Assembly: GCA_030407085.1 (NCBI GenBank)
Contig: CM059586.1
Coordinates: 30,367,501-30,431,500 of the forward strand
DNA: 64,000 nt
Direction of reading: 5' to 3'
Source of the DNA: Trichopria drosophilae
Taxonomy: Eukaryota; Arthropoda; Insecta; Hymenoptera; Diapriidae
In this document: positions 36,928-49,052 of the stretch, in pieces
How positions within the stretch are numbered: the first letter of the stretch is position 1
Layout: the number at the start of each line of letters is the position of its first letter
Translations under genes and position numbers: made by a program
The notes under the pieces: generated by a model
Databases searched by the model: none
Seen by the model: the letters and a program-made list of their open reading frames with translations, nothing else
Told to the model about the DNA's origin: nothing

Positions 36928-38146
36928 TGCGTTGAAAACTTTTTATTGAAAGTTTAATGTTTCCAAAATCAAAATGTATAATGCAAATGTATCAATTCTA
37001 CTATATTATAATTTAATTAATTTATAATACGTTATAACTAATTTTGAAGTCAGTCTATTAAAAAGCGCCATCTGCGGCTCGATTTTGGAACATTTATGTA
37101 TTTCTGAATGAATTTATATTATCTCGGTTTTAATTTTATCTCTATAAATAATATTTTTTGCTAATAAAGCAGTTTAATATTACTACTAATAATAATAATA
37201 TTCTTAAATGCAACCCTCACTGTATGACGGTTAGTATTTCATCTTAATAAATTGAGAAACTCCAAATTGAGTAATTAAAATTCCGCTCTTAATAATTACT
37301 TAATATCAAATTTAACCATTGATATACGTGTACGAAAATGAAATAAAATCACTATATATTATAATAGTAAAATGACATAGTACATGCATGAATGTATTTA
37401 GTAAAGGTGAGAATGAACTGCTTCACTAAAACTGATTTTTGCAATATTCACCTAAGAGTACACAAGATCAAATAAATTACTTTATTATTTTCCGACGGAG
37501 GTAGTGCCACCTATTTACGACACTAAACGAATTTATTATGGACTTTTAATTCAATTCTATCGCAATTTATTATCACAGAGTTTGCAAAAGTTTTATATAC
37601 ATTAATTTTTATATTGACAGTTATGGTGAACGTACTTTTTCATCCAAGAAAATAAGCGATTCGTGAGTATTTTCGCAATGTAAATAACATACAAATACGC
37701 TAATCGTATCACGGTTGCCTACTTTGTATGTAATTAATGAATTATACACTTGCTTTATAGATATTTAACTTTTAACAAAAAGAATCTGAAAAAATGCAGA
37801 TGCATTCCTGGCTGAATGTTAAGTACATTTCATTGTTGGCATTTATTTGATGCTGATTGTTTTAGAGCCAGGACATCCTGAAAATCATGAAACAAATTTT
37901 TAATTCAGAGGCCATTTTGGGGACCATACATGTAATGTTGAAAACGATTATTAAAAAAGAATCATATTTTTAGTAATCTGATTTTGTTTTACAAACATAG
38001 TATTATACTTGTCTAAAACTTACTCTACACTAATTATTTGTTTTCATATTGTTTCAAAGCTGTAAAAATGTGTATAAATCGTACGTGATACATGTATTTT
38101 ATTCCAAACTTTGAATACGTTTAAATCAATGTCGAGTGTTTATAGC

Positions 38147-38161
38147 ATGGGACATTCCAAG
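38147..38161 (+). other. Possible 15-nt microexon beside a CpG-richer block
   Basis: GTTTATAG precedes CATGGGACATTCCAA, which is followed by the strong donor GTGAGT. The next 90 bases are notably GC-richer than the surrounding 5 kb. This could be a microexon or start-codon exon (ATG GGA CAT TCC AA) of an unseen gene, or chance. Confidence 0.2.
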
Positions 38162-39381
38162 TGAGTGTCGCTCCGGGTGGCATGTCAACGATGTGTATTG
38201 ATGCAAGTCCTTCGTGTCACTAAACAATTGTGTTGACGTATCACGTACATTGGCAATTTTTTTCTATGGAATTTTAGTGAACCCATCTTTCACTATTAGA
38301 TGGTCTAAAATTTGCATAACAAATCTTGGCATGAGTAATATATGGTTTGCTTATAATTATTACTTTAGTATACAGTTTGCCAGTTATTGAAAAAAGAGTT
38401 AGTATTCTTTTACAAAGTTAGAAAATTCAACACCAATTTACTAGTTGTAAAACAAAACATTATTTCTGGTAATTTTTTTGTTCATATGTTTTGTAGATTT
38501 GATAGAAAGGCATGCTAACTATCGTTTATCAAATCATCATTCTAGTTATAGATCTATCACATCTTTCATAAATTTCTGCATATACATTTCTGCATAAAGT
38601 CCGATGACAGTTATTAGTGCAAAAAACATATGGTCAAAAATTTTCATAACATATATGACCGCAACTTAAGAACAATGTATTCAAGTATTTTCAATATAGC
38701 TAAAAGTTGTTACTCGGGAGTTTTCGAAGTCATTGATTATGAATCTTTCACATCATATCCAAAATAAAACACATCAGAAATTATTACAAAATTTTGAATT
38801 TCAAAGACATGAATTTGATACTATTCTTATATGAATCTTCTTGACCGTTATGTGAAATATTTCAAAATCAATTCTTCAAAAGAATTGTAGGAGTTATTGG
38901 CTGTGGTAGTATTGACATTACGTCCTTGTAAAACATTTGCAAAAAAAAACCCGGAGTGACATCATATTGGTAAAACTCGATTTAGTTGCATTCCCATCTA
39001 AAATATATTCAGATAGCTAAAATTCTGCCCTTTCGGATATCATGCTGCCATTCACGAATAAATAGATTTCCTATATTATATTCCTTATTAAAGCTGTACA
39101 AAATAAATAGTTATAATTTTAGAATACTAGAGTATCTAAAAGAAAAGTTATGTGTAATTTTATTTTTTTTATCTTCAATATGGTGTCATAAAAGGAACTG
39201 CACTTTTCTGTCCTGTAATCATCGTGGGACTCGTTACAAACTATTACTGAAGTTTAGTTAAATAAACGTTGAACATATACCAAGCACATACAGTATAAAT
39301 AATTATCATTCAAATTGAGCTATAACAGACAAAATTAATATTTAAAAAAAATAGTCATTGCATTTCATCATTTGGATACAA

Positions 39382-40150
39382 TCAGCTGTTGTTACTTCCA
39401 ACAACTGGTAACATTGTACTTTGTGGTTCGGTTGTATACATAGTAGTAGACGTCGAAGGGGATGAAACGACTTCAATTATGTGTATATCTTTATCAGACT
39501 TACTTGATACCGAGTGAACCAAATCAAAATTCTAATGTGTTCCTTTTACCAGCACTGTACGGAAAGAACTATCTTAAGCTAAAGAAAGTATACGTCATAT
39601 ATATCTGAACAGTTACTTTAATTGTTTATTGAATCTACACATCGAAGATCCTGAAACTCTTCCTGAGAAATGATTTGAAAAAATTGAATTTTGATTTTTT
39701 CAACCCACTTTTGACTCAAACTATCGATATCTTTATGACAGACATCAAGGAAATCCATGTTACTGCCAATACATAAATATATTAATCATCACCACTGTAA
39801 GATTTGCCCCTCCATTTATAAAATCCGTTCTCGATGTGCGACGTAGATTTTGAAACTTGTCCTAAACTTGTCTTAGAACGCAGTCAACCATTATTTGGAA
39901 GCTTCGGAAGTAACTCAGTGACTTATTGTGATATGTTAAATTTTTGCAAACTAGGTTGCATCAATAGGTTTGAACGATCCAGGTTCAAACTCCATCGAAT
40001 TGATAATACCCAAAATATTGTCTTTGTTTATCGGAATTCTTCCTATTTCCTGAACCCATGTTGGAGCCACTTGATTAGTACGTAACTCTATAACATAAGC
40101 GTGCCCGTCGGTGGTAAATTTGCGGATGCGCACAATTGTCATTACCATTT
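39382..40150 (-). pseudogene. Unidentified coding-like block, interrupted
   Basis: The minus strand has three or four open stretches of protein-like composition. One is at about 40150-39951 (starts MVMTIVRIRKF, contains GHAYVIELRTN and WVQEIGRIP). One at about 39900-39800 contains GFYKWRGKSYSG. One at about 39765-39610 starts MDFLDVCHKDID. A Ser/Thr-rich one ends at 39382 with VVGSNNS and a stop. They sit in different frames with intervals too short for ordinary introns, so I read a decayed gene or element. The + strand at 39834-40085 also has an open frame with a weak Kazal-like GSNSVTYCDM, so the true strand is not certain. I do not recognise the family. Confidence 0.3.
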
Positions 40151-41043
40151 TACGCTGGCAAATGAGGTACTATTCTATACCTAGCATACACGTACGTCCG
40201 TTTCGTACCTAGGCCCCGGCAATAGCCGTTTACGAAGCATTTAAGTTAATATAGACAGAACATATGTATATGAATCTGCGACCTTCAAGTCTTTCCTATA
40301 GACTGGCGCTCATTCTAGTCTGGAATCGTCCAGAATCGAATAGCCTATCGAACGCAACTTGTCTCATAATTTTCTTTTGAGGCTGCACGGTTTTACAATT
40401 CATTACTAGCCAGCCAAATTGTAATTGCCGTTATTATGTCAACGGATAAATATATTGTTACTTGGTAACTGTAGTTTTCTCAGGCGGAAGTAGTAATAAT
40501 TTCTCACCTTTTTTATAATTTAGTTACTTATTAATAGAAGATATTATCATTTCTTCTTATTTTGACTGAAGAGCTTGTTACATTCAGACTGGAACTTTCT
40601 CAAATTTTAAAAATTCAACAATAACAGTGACGTTTAGTATCTTATATAGAAATAATATGTGAAAATTATTGGATTCGAATGAAATTGTTGTTAATGCAGG
40701 CTTTGTGATAAATAAAGATACATGATAAATAATTATGAAGTACTAGATGACCGTCGATGTACGACAGAAAGACATCATGTGGGTTCACTTACATATCAAC
40801 AACTGGTACACATTTTATATTTGGACCGAAAACGTCATATCTTGCACATTTAACTCGAATAACTGCACATTTAAAAAGTAGCGGAGAAGAATTATATGTT
40901 TCAAAATTTTTCGAAGAACCTTATACTTTAAAAGTTGTGGCTTATATAGGATTCTTTTGAAATACGTGGGAACAAGTCGATAAAATTTGCCGTTTCTCGT
41001 CCTTTAGTCAATTTATTGTAATGAATTTTAATAGTAAAATAGT

Positions 41044-41190
41044 TTATTATGCAAAAAGGGCGCAATTATCGATATTTCACCCGTGTTTGATACGAGATTT
41101 TTTGACGGGCGTGGGTCTGAAAAATTAGCACCCAAATATTTCACTGCAGGGAACAAAATCGAGTTCTACTCCCGGAGTGTTAAAATATTA
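41044..41190. repeat. CpG-rich dispersed repeat copy
   Basis: It contains GGGCGCAATTATCGATATTTC, GAGATTTTTTGACGGGCGTG and ATCGAGTTCTACTCCCGGAG. It shares the order ATTTTTTxxx(CG)GGCGTGGG(x)CT with 19087-19122 and 48307-48345. It appears to be a diverged copy of a dispersed CpG-rich element. Confidence 0.4.
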
Positions 41191-41850
41191 TTATTATTAC
41201 TTCGTCACGCAAGTGTTGAAATATTTTATTGATCTTTGCCAGAAAATCGAATTACGTGGTTGTTCGCATCTAGGCATCCATCTCAACTTATAACGTATAA
41301 TCGTACGTGCTAAACAACACGTCGGTTTTAATTAATTTTTCCTCAGCCCCACATTGTACACCGACTTTTGTCGTACTTATTTCTGGGTCGCAGCATCTTT
41401 TAAAGTTCAACTGTTCAATGATTCACGAAATGAAATTGCACTCTTCACTACCATCTATTTTATTCATTTAGGAACCACTCCTATTGTAGATTGATTTAAC
41501 TTGGATTAGTCTTAATCTAAGATTGGTCTCCTATTGTCATGAATAATAGTTATTAAGTATAAACTTTAATATGTGTCGTTTTGTACGAATTAAGGTAGTT
41601 AACATTTCCAAAAATTTAATGTTTCTTAATAATGACATTGTTGAAATGAGAAAGTATTATTTTATTATGAATTCTTATTCTTTCTTCTTATCGTCAGCTA
41701 AACATTTTTCGGAACCCAATGGATTTTAACGAAAGACGACTTATTTTTTTTAGAAAACGATTCTCTACAACTTTACCGAACGAGTTTCTACAAATTTTGT
41801 TCACGAACACTGAAATTATTCAAAAATTGAGAAAAGTAATAATGTTTTTT

Positions 41851-41881
41851 CCTGAAAATGGCCCACTAGAGCCCGAAACGT
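41851..41881 (+). other. Hammerhead-like core motif, G8 position changed
   Basis: CCTGAAAATGGCCCACTAGAGCCCGAAACGT has a GGC/GCC stem-loop between a CTGAAAA and a CGAAAC block. This is the layout of hammerhead ribozymes in Penelope-like elements, except that the invariant CTGANGA reads CTGAAAA. Likely an inactive remnant of a retroelement end. Confidence 0.25.
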
Positions 41882-44800
41882 AGAGAATAAATGCATTTTT
41901 TTCAAGAAAAGTGTTTTTTTTTTTATTTTTCAAAAAGGCCAACACAACGACATAAGTTACATTATATATTTTAATCTACGGTCGAAGAAACCAAATCATA
42001 TAATTTTTTTTATGAATAAATAGAAATGTTTGGCGTTAACTTAAGGAATTTGCAAAAATCGCACGGTAAACTTGTATAGAATCTTATACTCGAAAAAACA
42101 AGCCATCATCCGTTAAAATTCATTCAGCCGAATAGAAGAAAATTTCAGAATTTAATAAACAGAAGATGAGAAAATTAAATATTTACTCTGCAGTACAATG
42201 TTTTCAGAAGAAAAAAAAATTTAGCACGGTTTCTAATAGATGATTAAAGTATTTAAAAATATTGAATTGCAGTTTTATTATTAATGCAATGCAAGAAAAC
42301 AGTAATATTACGAGTAAAGTACCGAACAGAACTTTTATGTTTGTACTTTTATTTGATCGGCATTTTATGGCTACTTCCTTTTTCTTCAATTTTCTATCGC
42401 ATAAATGCAGTATTAAGGATAATTTTTATTCAGATTTGTAAGGTCACAATCGCCACCTTGCACTCTGAATTTTGTTTTTTTATCAAATTAATTTGCAGTT
42501 TTTGCGTAACACATATACGGAAAAAATCAATCGATTTCTGCAAAGTATAACTGATATTTAGTTTTGATATTGTACAGTAATTTTCTGTTTAAATGAATAC
42601 CAATTACGTATATAATTTTTATATTTTAATGTGTTGAATCGGGAGAGATACGATTACGATAAAAAGAAAACCTTAAAATGACTAAATTTGATTGAAGTTT
42701 TGGAGTCGAAAAGTATAAATGATGCTATTAACCTTCAGAAGAATACATCCTCCGTTTGCTGTATAAAGGAGCCAAAAAACGTTTACTTAGGAAGGGTTAA
42801 TTGTAAATTATGCGTAATATTGTATTAGAAGGGTAACATAATAATTGTTACTATGCAATTTAAATTTAATATATTTTATAGAAACTACTTCTTAATAATA
42901 CATTTCGACGGCATTATTCAATGTTAAATCGATTTTCGATAGTTACGTTGACGTATTGACAGTCTTTAACCTACATATATATTATTAAAATAGTAATTTA
43001 ATAAGCAGAAATCAAAAAGTATCTTCTTCTATCGACCAATATTATTAAAAACTATGCATATGAATACAGTAATGAGAACTTATCAAATTTTTAGAACACA
43101 GCTCTAACGGTTTTATTCAAAACCAGTAAAGAATTTGAATCATTATTTTTATTAGCTACATATATGGACCAGTTCGTAATAAGACTACCCTTCACTTCAA
43201 TGTTGAAATACCACTTACTATGTTGGAAACTGCATGTTCTTCACATAAATTTAGAAATATCTTCAGTACATATAATTTTCTCGCATTTTAATTCATTAGC
43301 AACCACACTTCGCATAAATAAAAATATACTCCATATTATCATGTTTTTACTAGGTAGTTTTCACATGCAACATGTATCTATTTTATTCAAATACCAACAT
43401 TTACACTTAATCTAGAAAAATGCACTGGGGGCAAATGAGACTATATCGTGATGGTAGAACATAAACATATCTCCAGCTCTGAATAAAGATAATTACTTAT
43501 TTCATAATATAATTTCTTAAATGGACTACGGAATCATTGTAAAAAAATTAAAATAAATTACTTCGTCGTAAATAAATTTGTATAAATATTTCGTTATTTA
43601 TTTTAAAACGAACGAATGAAAAAGATGTGTAAAATTTACTTCTAATCTTCTTTAAGTTTAAATTGAAGTATGCCAATTCAATAGAAAATTAGAAAAAAAA
43701 CGATGCTATTACTCGAGCTTCCAATTTGTAGTTTAAATGTGTTTTTATTTTTATTAATTATTATGATCAAATAAGTTGTTTATTAACATTAAATAAGATA
43801 CATTATTATGCTTAAGTGTAAGTAAAGTCTGCTTAAATAATATACTTTTAATTTTTGTAACTTTATATTCCCGAATGATGGAAACTTGTTTGCTGAATTA
43901 GAGATATTGCAAATTTAGTTAGAAAAATTCACAATTTTTTTAAATGGTAATCCAGGAAACTGTTGGACTATTTTTTTGTTATCGAGACTTTTTTCGATTG
44001 CCTTTCGAATGCTCTTCCAAATAAGCAACTCATCCTATAACCATTTCTCAACATACATTGAAACAATACAATCCTAATTGTAATATCTTACTTTATCTTT
44101 CTCGACCAGGCGCCGAATTCATTTTCGAAAATCAAAAAACAATCCAGCAGTTTCCTTGATTTGCATCTTAAAAAATTGTTAATTTCTTCAACTAAATTCA
44201 CAATACCTCTAATCGAGTAGACAAGTTTCTGCCATCAGAAAAAATCTATTTATAAGGATTAAACATATATTTCTACATCTCTCTATATTAGCTTGTCATA
44301 ATGCGAATATTCAAAAAAGTATTTTTTTCGATTCAGGGGACGCTAAATGCCGATTTCATGCCTCGAGGGCGTAAAATAAAAACATTCTTAAAATGGACGA
44401 TGTTTCAAAATAAAGCCGATAAATACAATTTCTTATAATTTTCTACATTACAATACATTATAATAATGGTGGAAGATATTAGAAAACGACAATTGTACAT
44501 ACAAATAAACTCACAGTAGCAGGGTATTACACGAATTTTTCATTATAAACATAAACACTACTGATTGAAAAATAAACTCGCTAGTCAGTGTTGCGCGTCG
44601 CAGTGATTCGTAAACATCTTTAATTTGTGTGATAGAATGCATGGTAATTTTACTCCCCTAAATCGAAAAATATTGCTTGCACCACGAGCATAAAACGACC
44701 ATTTCACGCCCTTGGTGCAAAAAGAACTATTTTGTTAATAAATTGATCATTCAGGACTTTGAACAGTGATCTAAAAATTCGTGGTGTTCAAATAGCTGTC

Positions 44801-44929
44801 GAAACGTGCTTAGTCCAATTAGGAGTAGCTCTGCAATAATTTTTTGCAAAAAAAAAGTCCGCTATCACTTGTAGGAATAGCTTAATCATTGTAAATATTT
44901 TTTGGTCAGCAATTTACCTGATCTACTTC

Positions 44930-45448
44930 TTAACATTTAATGTCAATCCGAAAAGAATAGCTGCGTTTGATACGACACGAAACACAATTTTTTAAATATA
45001 TTTGTACACACTTATCATAATTATTAGCATTCCTCTTACAATTATCAATATTTGAAGTATCACAGAAAATGGGCGTAGAACTCTTACATTGATTATCGGT
45101 TATCATGATTATTTCTACCTGATTATTCACAAACGTCAAAATTAATGTGCTAATTTCCACATTGATTGCGATACTGCACATTAAGATTCCGAACGAATGC
45201 CGTGTGCAACCCGATAAAATATGAATCGCAAAAAATTTCCATAAAAACCAAAGCAGGATCACAGAAATCAAACTATGATAGCCAAAAAAAAAACTGAGTC
45301 TGAAGTCTGAGCAGAGGCTGAGCTTTTTCCACGTGCTCGTCTCCGTGCCGTCTGCAAACCAATTGCAATACAAATTGTTCGGGAATATGCTTACGTCACA
45401 ATAGTTCCCTTTTCTTTTATTCCTTTTAGTTTTATGATTACATGTCAT
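44930..45448 (-). other. 172-codon open frame, doubtful gene
   Basis: The longest uninterrupted frame in the window: ATG at 45448, stop at 44930. It is cysteine-rich with one hydrophobic stretch (LISVILLWFLWKFFAIHIL) that could cross a membrane. It lies just downstream (minus sense) of the CpG-richer block at 45450-45560. However, a good splice donor (GTAAGC) occurs only 18 codons after the ATG, so most of the frame could be intron. No family recognised. Confidence 0.25.
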
Positions 45449-45600
45449 TACTGTGTTGCTTCGTCGAGACGTAATGAGATCCTCGGCACAAGGTAACGAG
45501 GAATGCGCGCCATTCGCTTCGCACGTATCTATACGACGTGCACTCGGATACCGTGAATTCGCTACTTTCGATTTTGAGATTTATTTCGTACACCTTTTTG
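45290..45600. promoter_or_regulatory. CpG-richer promoter-like block
   Basis: It contains CCACGTGCTCGTCTCCGTGC, ATGCGCGCCATTCGC and ACGACGTGCACTCGG in otherwise AT-rich DNA, including an E-box CACGTG at about 45331. It could serve a minus-strand transcript (see 44930-45448) or the + strand gene ending at 47646. Direction unresolved. Confidence 0.35.
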
Positions 45601-46059
45601 TGGGAATATCCCAGGTCGTATCGTGAATCATAGTTACGAAATGATGGTTCAAAACAGGATTTTAGTATGTCGGATTGTGAATTCCGGTACTAGTGAAAAT
45701 TAGTGTAAACATTTAATTAGTTTGATAGTATTCAAAGGGAAATACCATAATAGAAAAGTAGGTCAGTTTCTTTTTAGCAGCAACTAGGTTCAGAAAACTA
45801 CACTGGTCTCTTTTGCCTCCTCCCGTGTTCTTTTTTGTAATGATACTTGCTAATACAACGAGGCCCGTTTGAGCATAGTTCGTGTAAATTTTCATTTAAA
45901 AATTTGTTGAAAACTTATGCAGCATCTTTTTTAAGGGCAGACAAAGCTGTATTTCCAAAAAGGCATATGAGATAGATACACATCTCAAGATACCGAAACT
46001 ATCTTACAATTTGGAAGCTCTCTATTTAGTTACAACAATGATTAATGGTATAGTTTATA

Positions 46060-46210
46060 GACTCAAAAATTATTCTCATAACTCTCTAAATTCGAGAGAA
46101 TATTGAGTTACTTTTGAGAGAAATACTCTAGGAGTGAGAATTTTTCTTTCACTCTTAATGGAGTAAAATGTCACTTTTCATATAGTGAATTTTTTACTCC
46201 AAAAGGGAAT
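46060..46210. repeat. ACTCT/AGAGT dispersed repeat copy
   Basis: Words such as ACTCTAGGAGTGAGAATTTT, CACTCTTAATGGAGT and ATAGTGAATTTTTTACTCC form overlapping inverted pairs. The same kind of unit occurs at 5577-5690 and 60044-60130. Confidence 0.45.
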
Positions 46211-47528
46211 GTTTAAAGTAGATAACAATAGGTTAGCTAGCTAACTGCAAAAAATGCAAAATATTTTAGGTTTGATTAATATTCCATGATGCTTTTCATT
46301 CTTTAAACTTCAGAATTTCGTAAAAAGTCTGGTATGGATTTTGTTAAGGATGACAATTTTATATGGACTATTCTAAGGTGTTTTGAATCTTTCATAACCT
46401 GTTAGTATGATCAAAATAAACATTGGATTATCATGATGGATCGATCGATTTTTTAACTATCCGTTATCCAATATCGTAAATGTTATCCAAATTTGATTTA
46501 CATGCCATCGATTTTTTTTCAAATTTTTTTTTCAAATTCTGGAATCGAAGTTTTGTATTGCTCAAACATTAAAAATTAAAATAAAATAAAACGGACTCTC
46601 TAACGTGTATTAGGCAACATTCTATATATTTTAATGGGTCAGTCACCTTATAATTTCAGATTTTAAATAAAATACAATTTTTAGCCAGCAGTTAAAAAAC
46701 ATTAAATACCATGTTTGAACTGATTTTTAGTGATTTCAATAAATTCTTCGGTCAAAAATTGGAGTCGTTTTGATTCTACCACCCTCCAAGTACCAAGTTT
46801 GAAGTGATTTCGATCGATTTTATGAAATTACTCTGCCGTATTGGATCTGTCATTCCGAATTTTGGAAAACTAAGTTCAAATTTAGACTTAGCGATCCCGA
46901 AAACCCCGCCAAAAAACCGTGGATACAAAGTTTGAAGTAATATTCGGGTCAGTCGATTGAATACATGCGACTGTGGTTTTGATAAAATAATCCACTTTAG
47001 TAGCCATTTTTAATCGTCATTTTGAACCTTTTTTTTTAATAGTTCAATGCCAAACGTTTTTTATGTGATATTTATGCCACCTGAGATATTCACATACAAT
47101 AAATCATAAAAAATTACGATGTATGAAAATAAAACCTAAGACAATCCTAATTTTTATTAAATAATGACTCATAGTTTAATTGTTAATTGTGTGTTTAGAA
47201 AAAGTATTGTCACACTTAATGCAAACTTCCAGTCCATTTGGTTCTTAAAGGATTAATATGATGGCAATGTTAGAAATTCCAAGTTAATATTAATTATGCT
47301 TTTGAATTTAAATGAATCTTGGTTATTAATTTTAGTTTGAAAATGAATGGTGACTTTCAATAGTTGGAACTACTTCAGTATTAAAATTACAAAATTACCT
47401 TCAAATAAGTACTTTGAGTAAATTAATTATAATGGTTAAACATCAGATACCTGAAAATATTAATAAAATTATAAAAATTTTTATGAATTATTTTTAAATA
47501 GAATAATAAATAATTTTCTTAATTACAG

Positions 47529-47646
47529 GATCACACGTCAAGTATCAGTCGACACTGTCCTGGATTTATATGAATTGACTGGAGCATATGTGTCCCAATG
47601 GCGTTCAGAAGCAAACGAACTGCCAACTCCTTCATGGACTTATTGA
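47529..47646 (+). CDS. 3'-terminal coding exon of an unnamed gene
   Basis: The acceptor TTCTTAATTACAG precedes a frame that enters in phase 2 and reads ITRQVSVDTVLDLYELTGAY, then VSQWRSEANELPTPSWTY and a TGA at 47644-47646. Residue composition, GC content, the acceptor with its pyrimidine-rich lead and an AATAAA about 300 bases on all support a real last exon of 38 whole codons. I do not recognise the protein. The upstream exons, needed to supply two bases of the first codon, were not found between 45.6 and 47.5 kb, so a long last intron is likely. Confidence 0.65.
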
Positions 47647-47942
47647 ACTGACAAAACTGTCAACGTGTTAAATGTAACTGCAATGTCTTGATGCTAATCA
47701 ATATGTAAATTATGTTTGCTTTTTATATTAATTCACTGTCCCAGAACACATAGCGAAAAGAACTTCAACTGACAAGATGTTTATTTTTTATTAAGAGATC
47801 AACAAATGTATATGTGTTCCAAGTCATGGCTAGAAAATATAGACATTTACAAGCTACAAAGATAAATAATTTTTGTGTTACTGACCTTTTAGTTGCTACT
47901 TAGATTATTCATTAATAGTATATCATTACATTGGGATTAGCA

Positions 47943-47948
47943 AATAAA
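47943..47948 (+). promoter_or_regulatory. Poly(A) signal after the 47.5-kb exon
   Basis: AATAAA about 300 bases past the stop at 47646, followed by T-rich sequence. It fits the 3' end of the + strand gene. Confidence 0.5.
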
Positions 47949-48235
47949 ACATCTTTTATTAACAAAATTTTTGTATTATCATTTTATCGCTTTTTGGTGC
48001 ACAATTTAGCAACTACAAAACGATTGTTCGTTCTCAAGACTGTAAAATTTTAAGGGTATATGTTGTTCAAATCTTTTATCATTTGCTGACAAAATTGTAT
48101 AGGAGGGTGTTTGTTAAATTAACTTTAAATATCACTAATTTAGGCAAATCAGGTATTTTTTCTGTAGAAAATCTGGATGAGTTTAAATTAGTCCCTAACT
48201 AGGTCGATACTGAAACAATAGTATATTATGCAATA

Positions 48236-48395
48236 AAAGCTCGCTTTGCTCGGGCGATAAACTTCACGATCATCGGAGATTAATATTTCGCTCATGTTAC
48301 ATAGGATATTTTTTAATACGACGGGCGTGGGACTCGATAATTCGAGCACGAAATTTTCGCCCTAGGGCGCGAAATCGAGCTTCGCGCCAGGAGTC
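48236..48395. repeat. CpG-rich dispersed repeat copy
   Basis: It contains GCTCGCTTTGCTCGGGCGAT, GGATATTTTTTAATACGACG, GGCGTGGGACTCGATAATTC and GGCGCGAAATCGAGCTTCGC. The middle part matches 19087-19122 closely and 41086-41115 loosely. It abuts the TTAA-flanked element at 48400. Confidence 0.55.
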
Positions 48396-48399
48396 TTAA

Positions 48400-48832
48400 G
48401 GAGGTTCACCAGGTCAAAGAATTAACATTGAGAATTTAACGAAAAAATTATAGTAGGTTAAACAATGAAAGAAATTAATGCCTGCAAAGTTTCAAGCCCC
48501 TAGGTACCTTCAGAGCAGAGAAATTAATAAAAATGTTCACGATTCTTGAACATTGAGTTTTATGGGAACATGTATATATTCATGAAATTCGTATTGAATT
48601 AACATTGAGTTTTTCGTAAAATTTATACTACTGATAAAAAAATTTGTGAGATTTTAAATGCAGAAAGAAAAACGTCTCTTCCTACCTTTAGAGACGAGAA
48701 ATAAAATAAACAAATAGCTAAAAGGGTCATTTTTGGTTATGTTGACGGACGACAACGTCTTAGGAAGCATACCACCGAAGTCATATTGGCGTCAGTTCCA
48801 TATTTGACTCGATAGGTACCTGGTGAACCTCC
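48400..48832. mobile_element. TTAA-flanked TIR element, 433 bp
   Basis: GGAGGTTCACCAGGT at the left is exactly mirrored by ACCTGGTGAACCTCC at the right, with TTAA directly outside both ends (48396-48399, 48833-48836). Inside, GAATTAACATTGAG occurs twice. No transposase frame. A TTAA target is used by piggyBac and some Sola-type transposons; the GGAGG terminus is unlike classic piggyBac CCC ends, so the superfamily is open. Confidence 0.8.
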
Positions 48833-48956
48833 TTAAAACTGTTATTTATGAATATTTCGGCTGACGTATGGTGAGGGTCGAAGTTTTGAAAATAGTCATT
48901 TTCACTTTTTACACATTTAATGAACCCCCTCCTCCACTCCTCTTCTTTCCTATCTA

Positions 48957-49052
48957 GGTTACATAGGGAATGTTCTCATAAGCGCCACTCTTTCTTCCAG
49001 TTTCTCGGTATGTTACATTGGGAATGTTCTCGTAAGCGCAAATTTTCACTCA
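48957..49052. repeat. Two-copy tandem repeat
   Basis: GTTACATAGGGAATGTTCTC followed by ATAAGCGC recurs about 57 bases later as GTTACATTGGGAATGTTCTC followed by GTAAGCGC. Non-coding. Confidence 0.55.

Larger units (their letters stand above)
32891..38140. other. AT-rich interval without a recognisable gene
   Basis: It contains a short tandem GTATATATACTA (x3, 34623-34659), a one-ended copy of the GGGTGCACCTCAAAA repeat (36858-36927) and a trinucleotide-like ATT/ATC tract at 36690-36722 that could be the tail of a decayed retroelement. No coding exon is supported. Confidence 0.4.

Noticed and set aside
39975..39996. GGTTCAAACTCC, resembling a tRNA B box
   Set aside because: No matching A box or cloverleaf arms around it, and it overlaps the coding-like block.
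42741..42800. Exon-like stretch after CCTTCAG reading EYILRLLYKGAKKRLLRKG then stop
   Set aside because: Only about 20 codons, no upstream exon and no nearby poly(A) signal. It could be chance.
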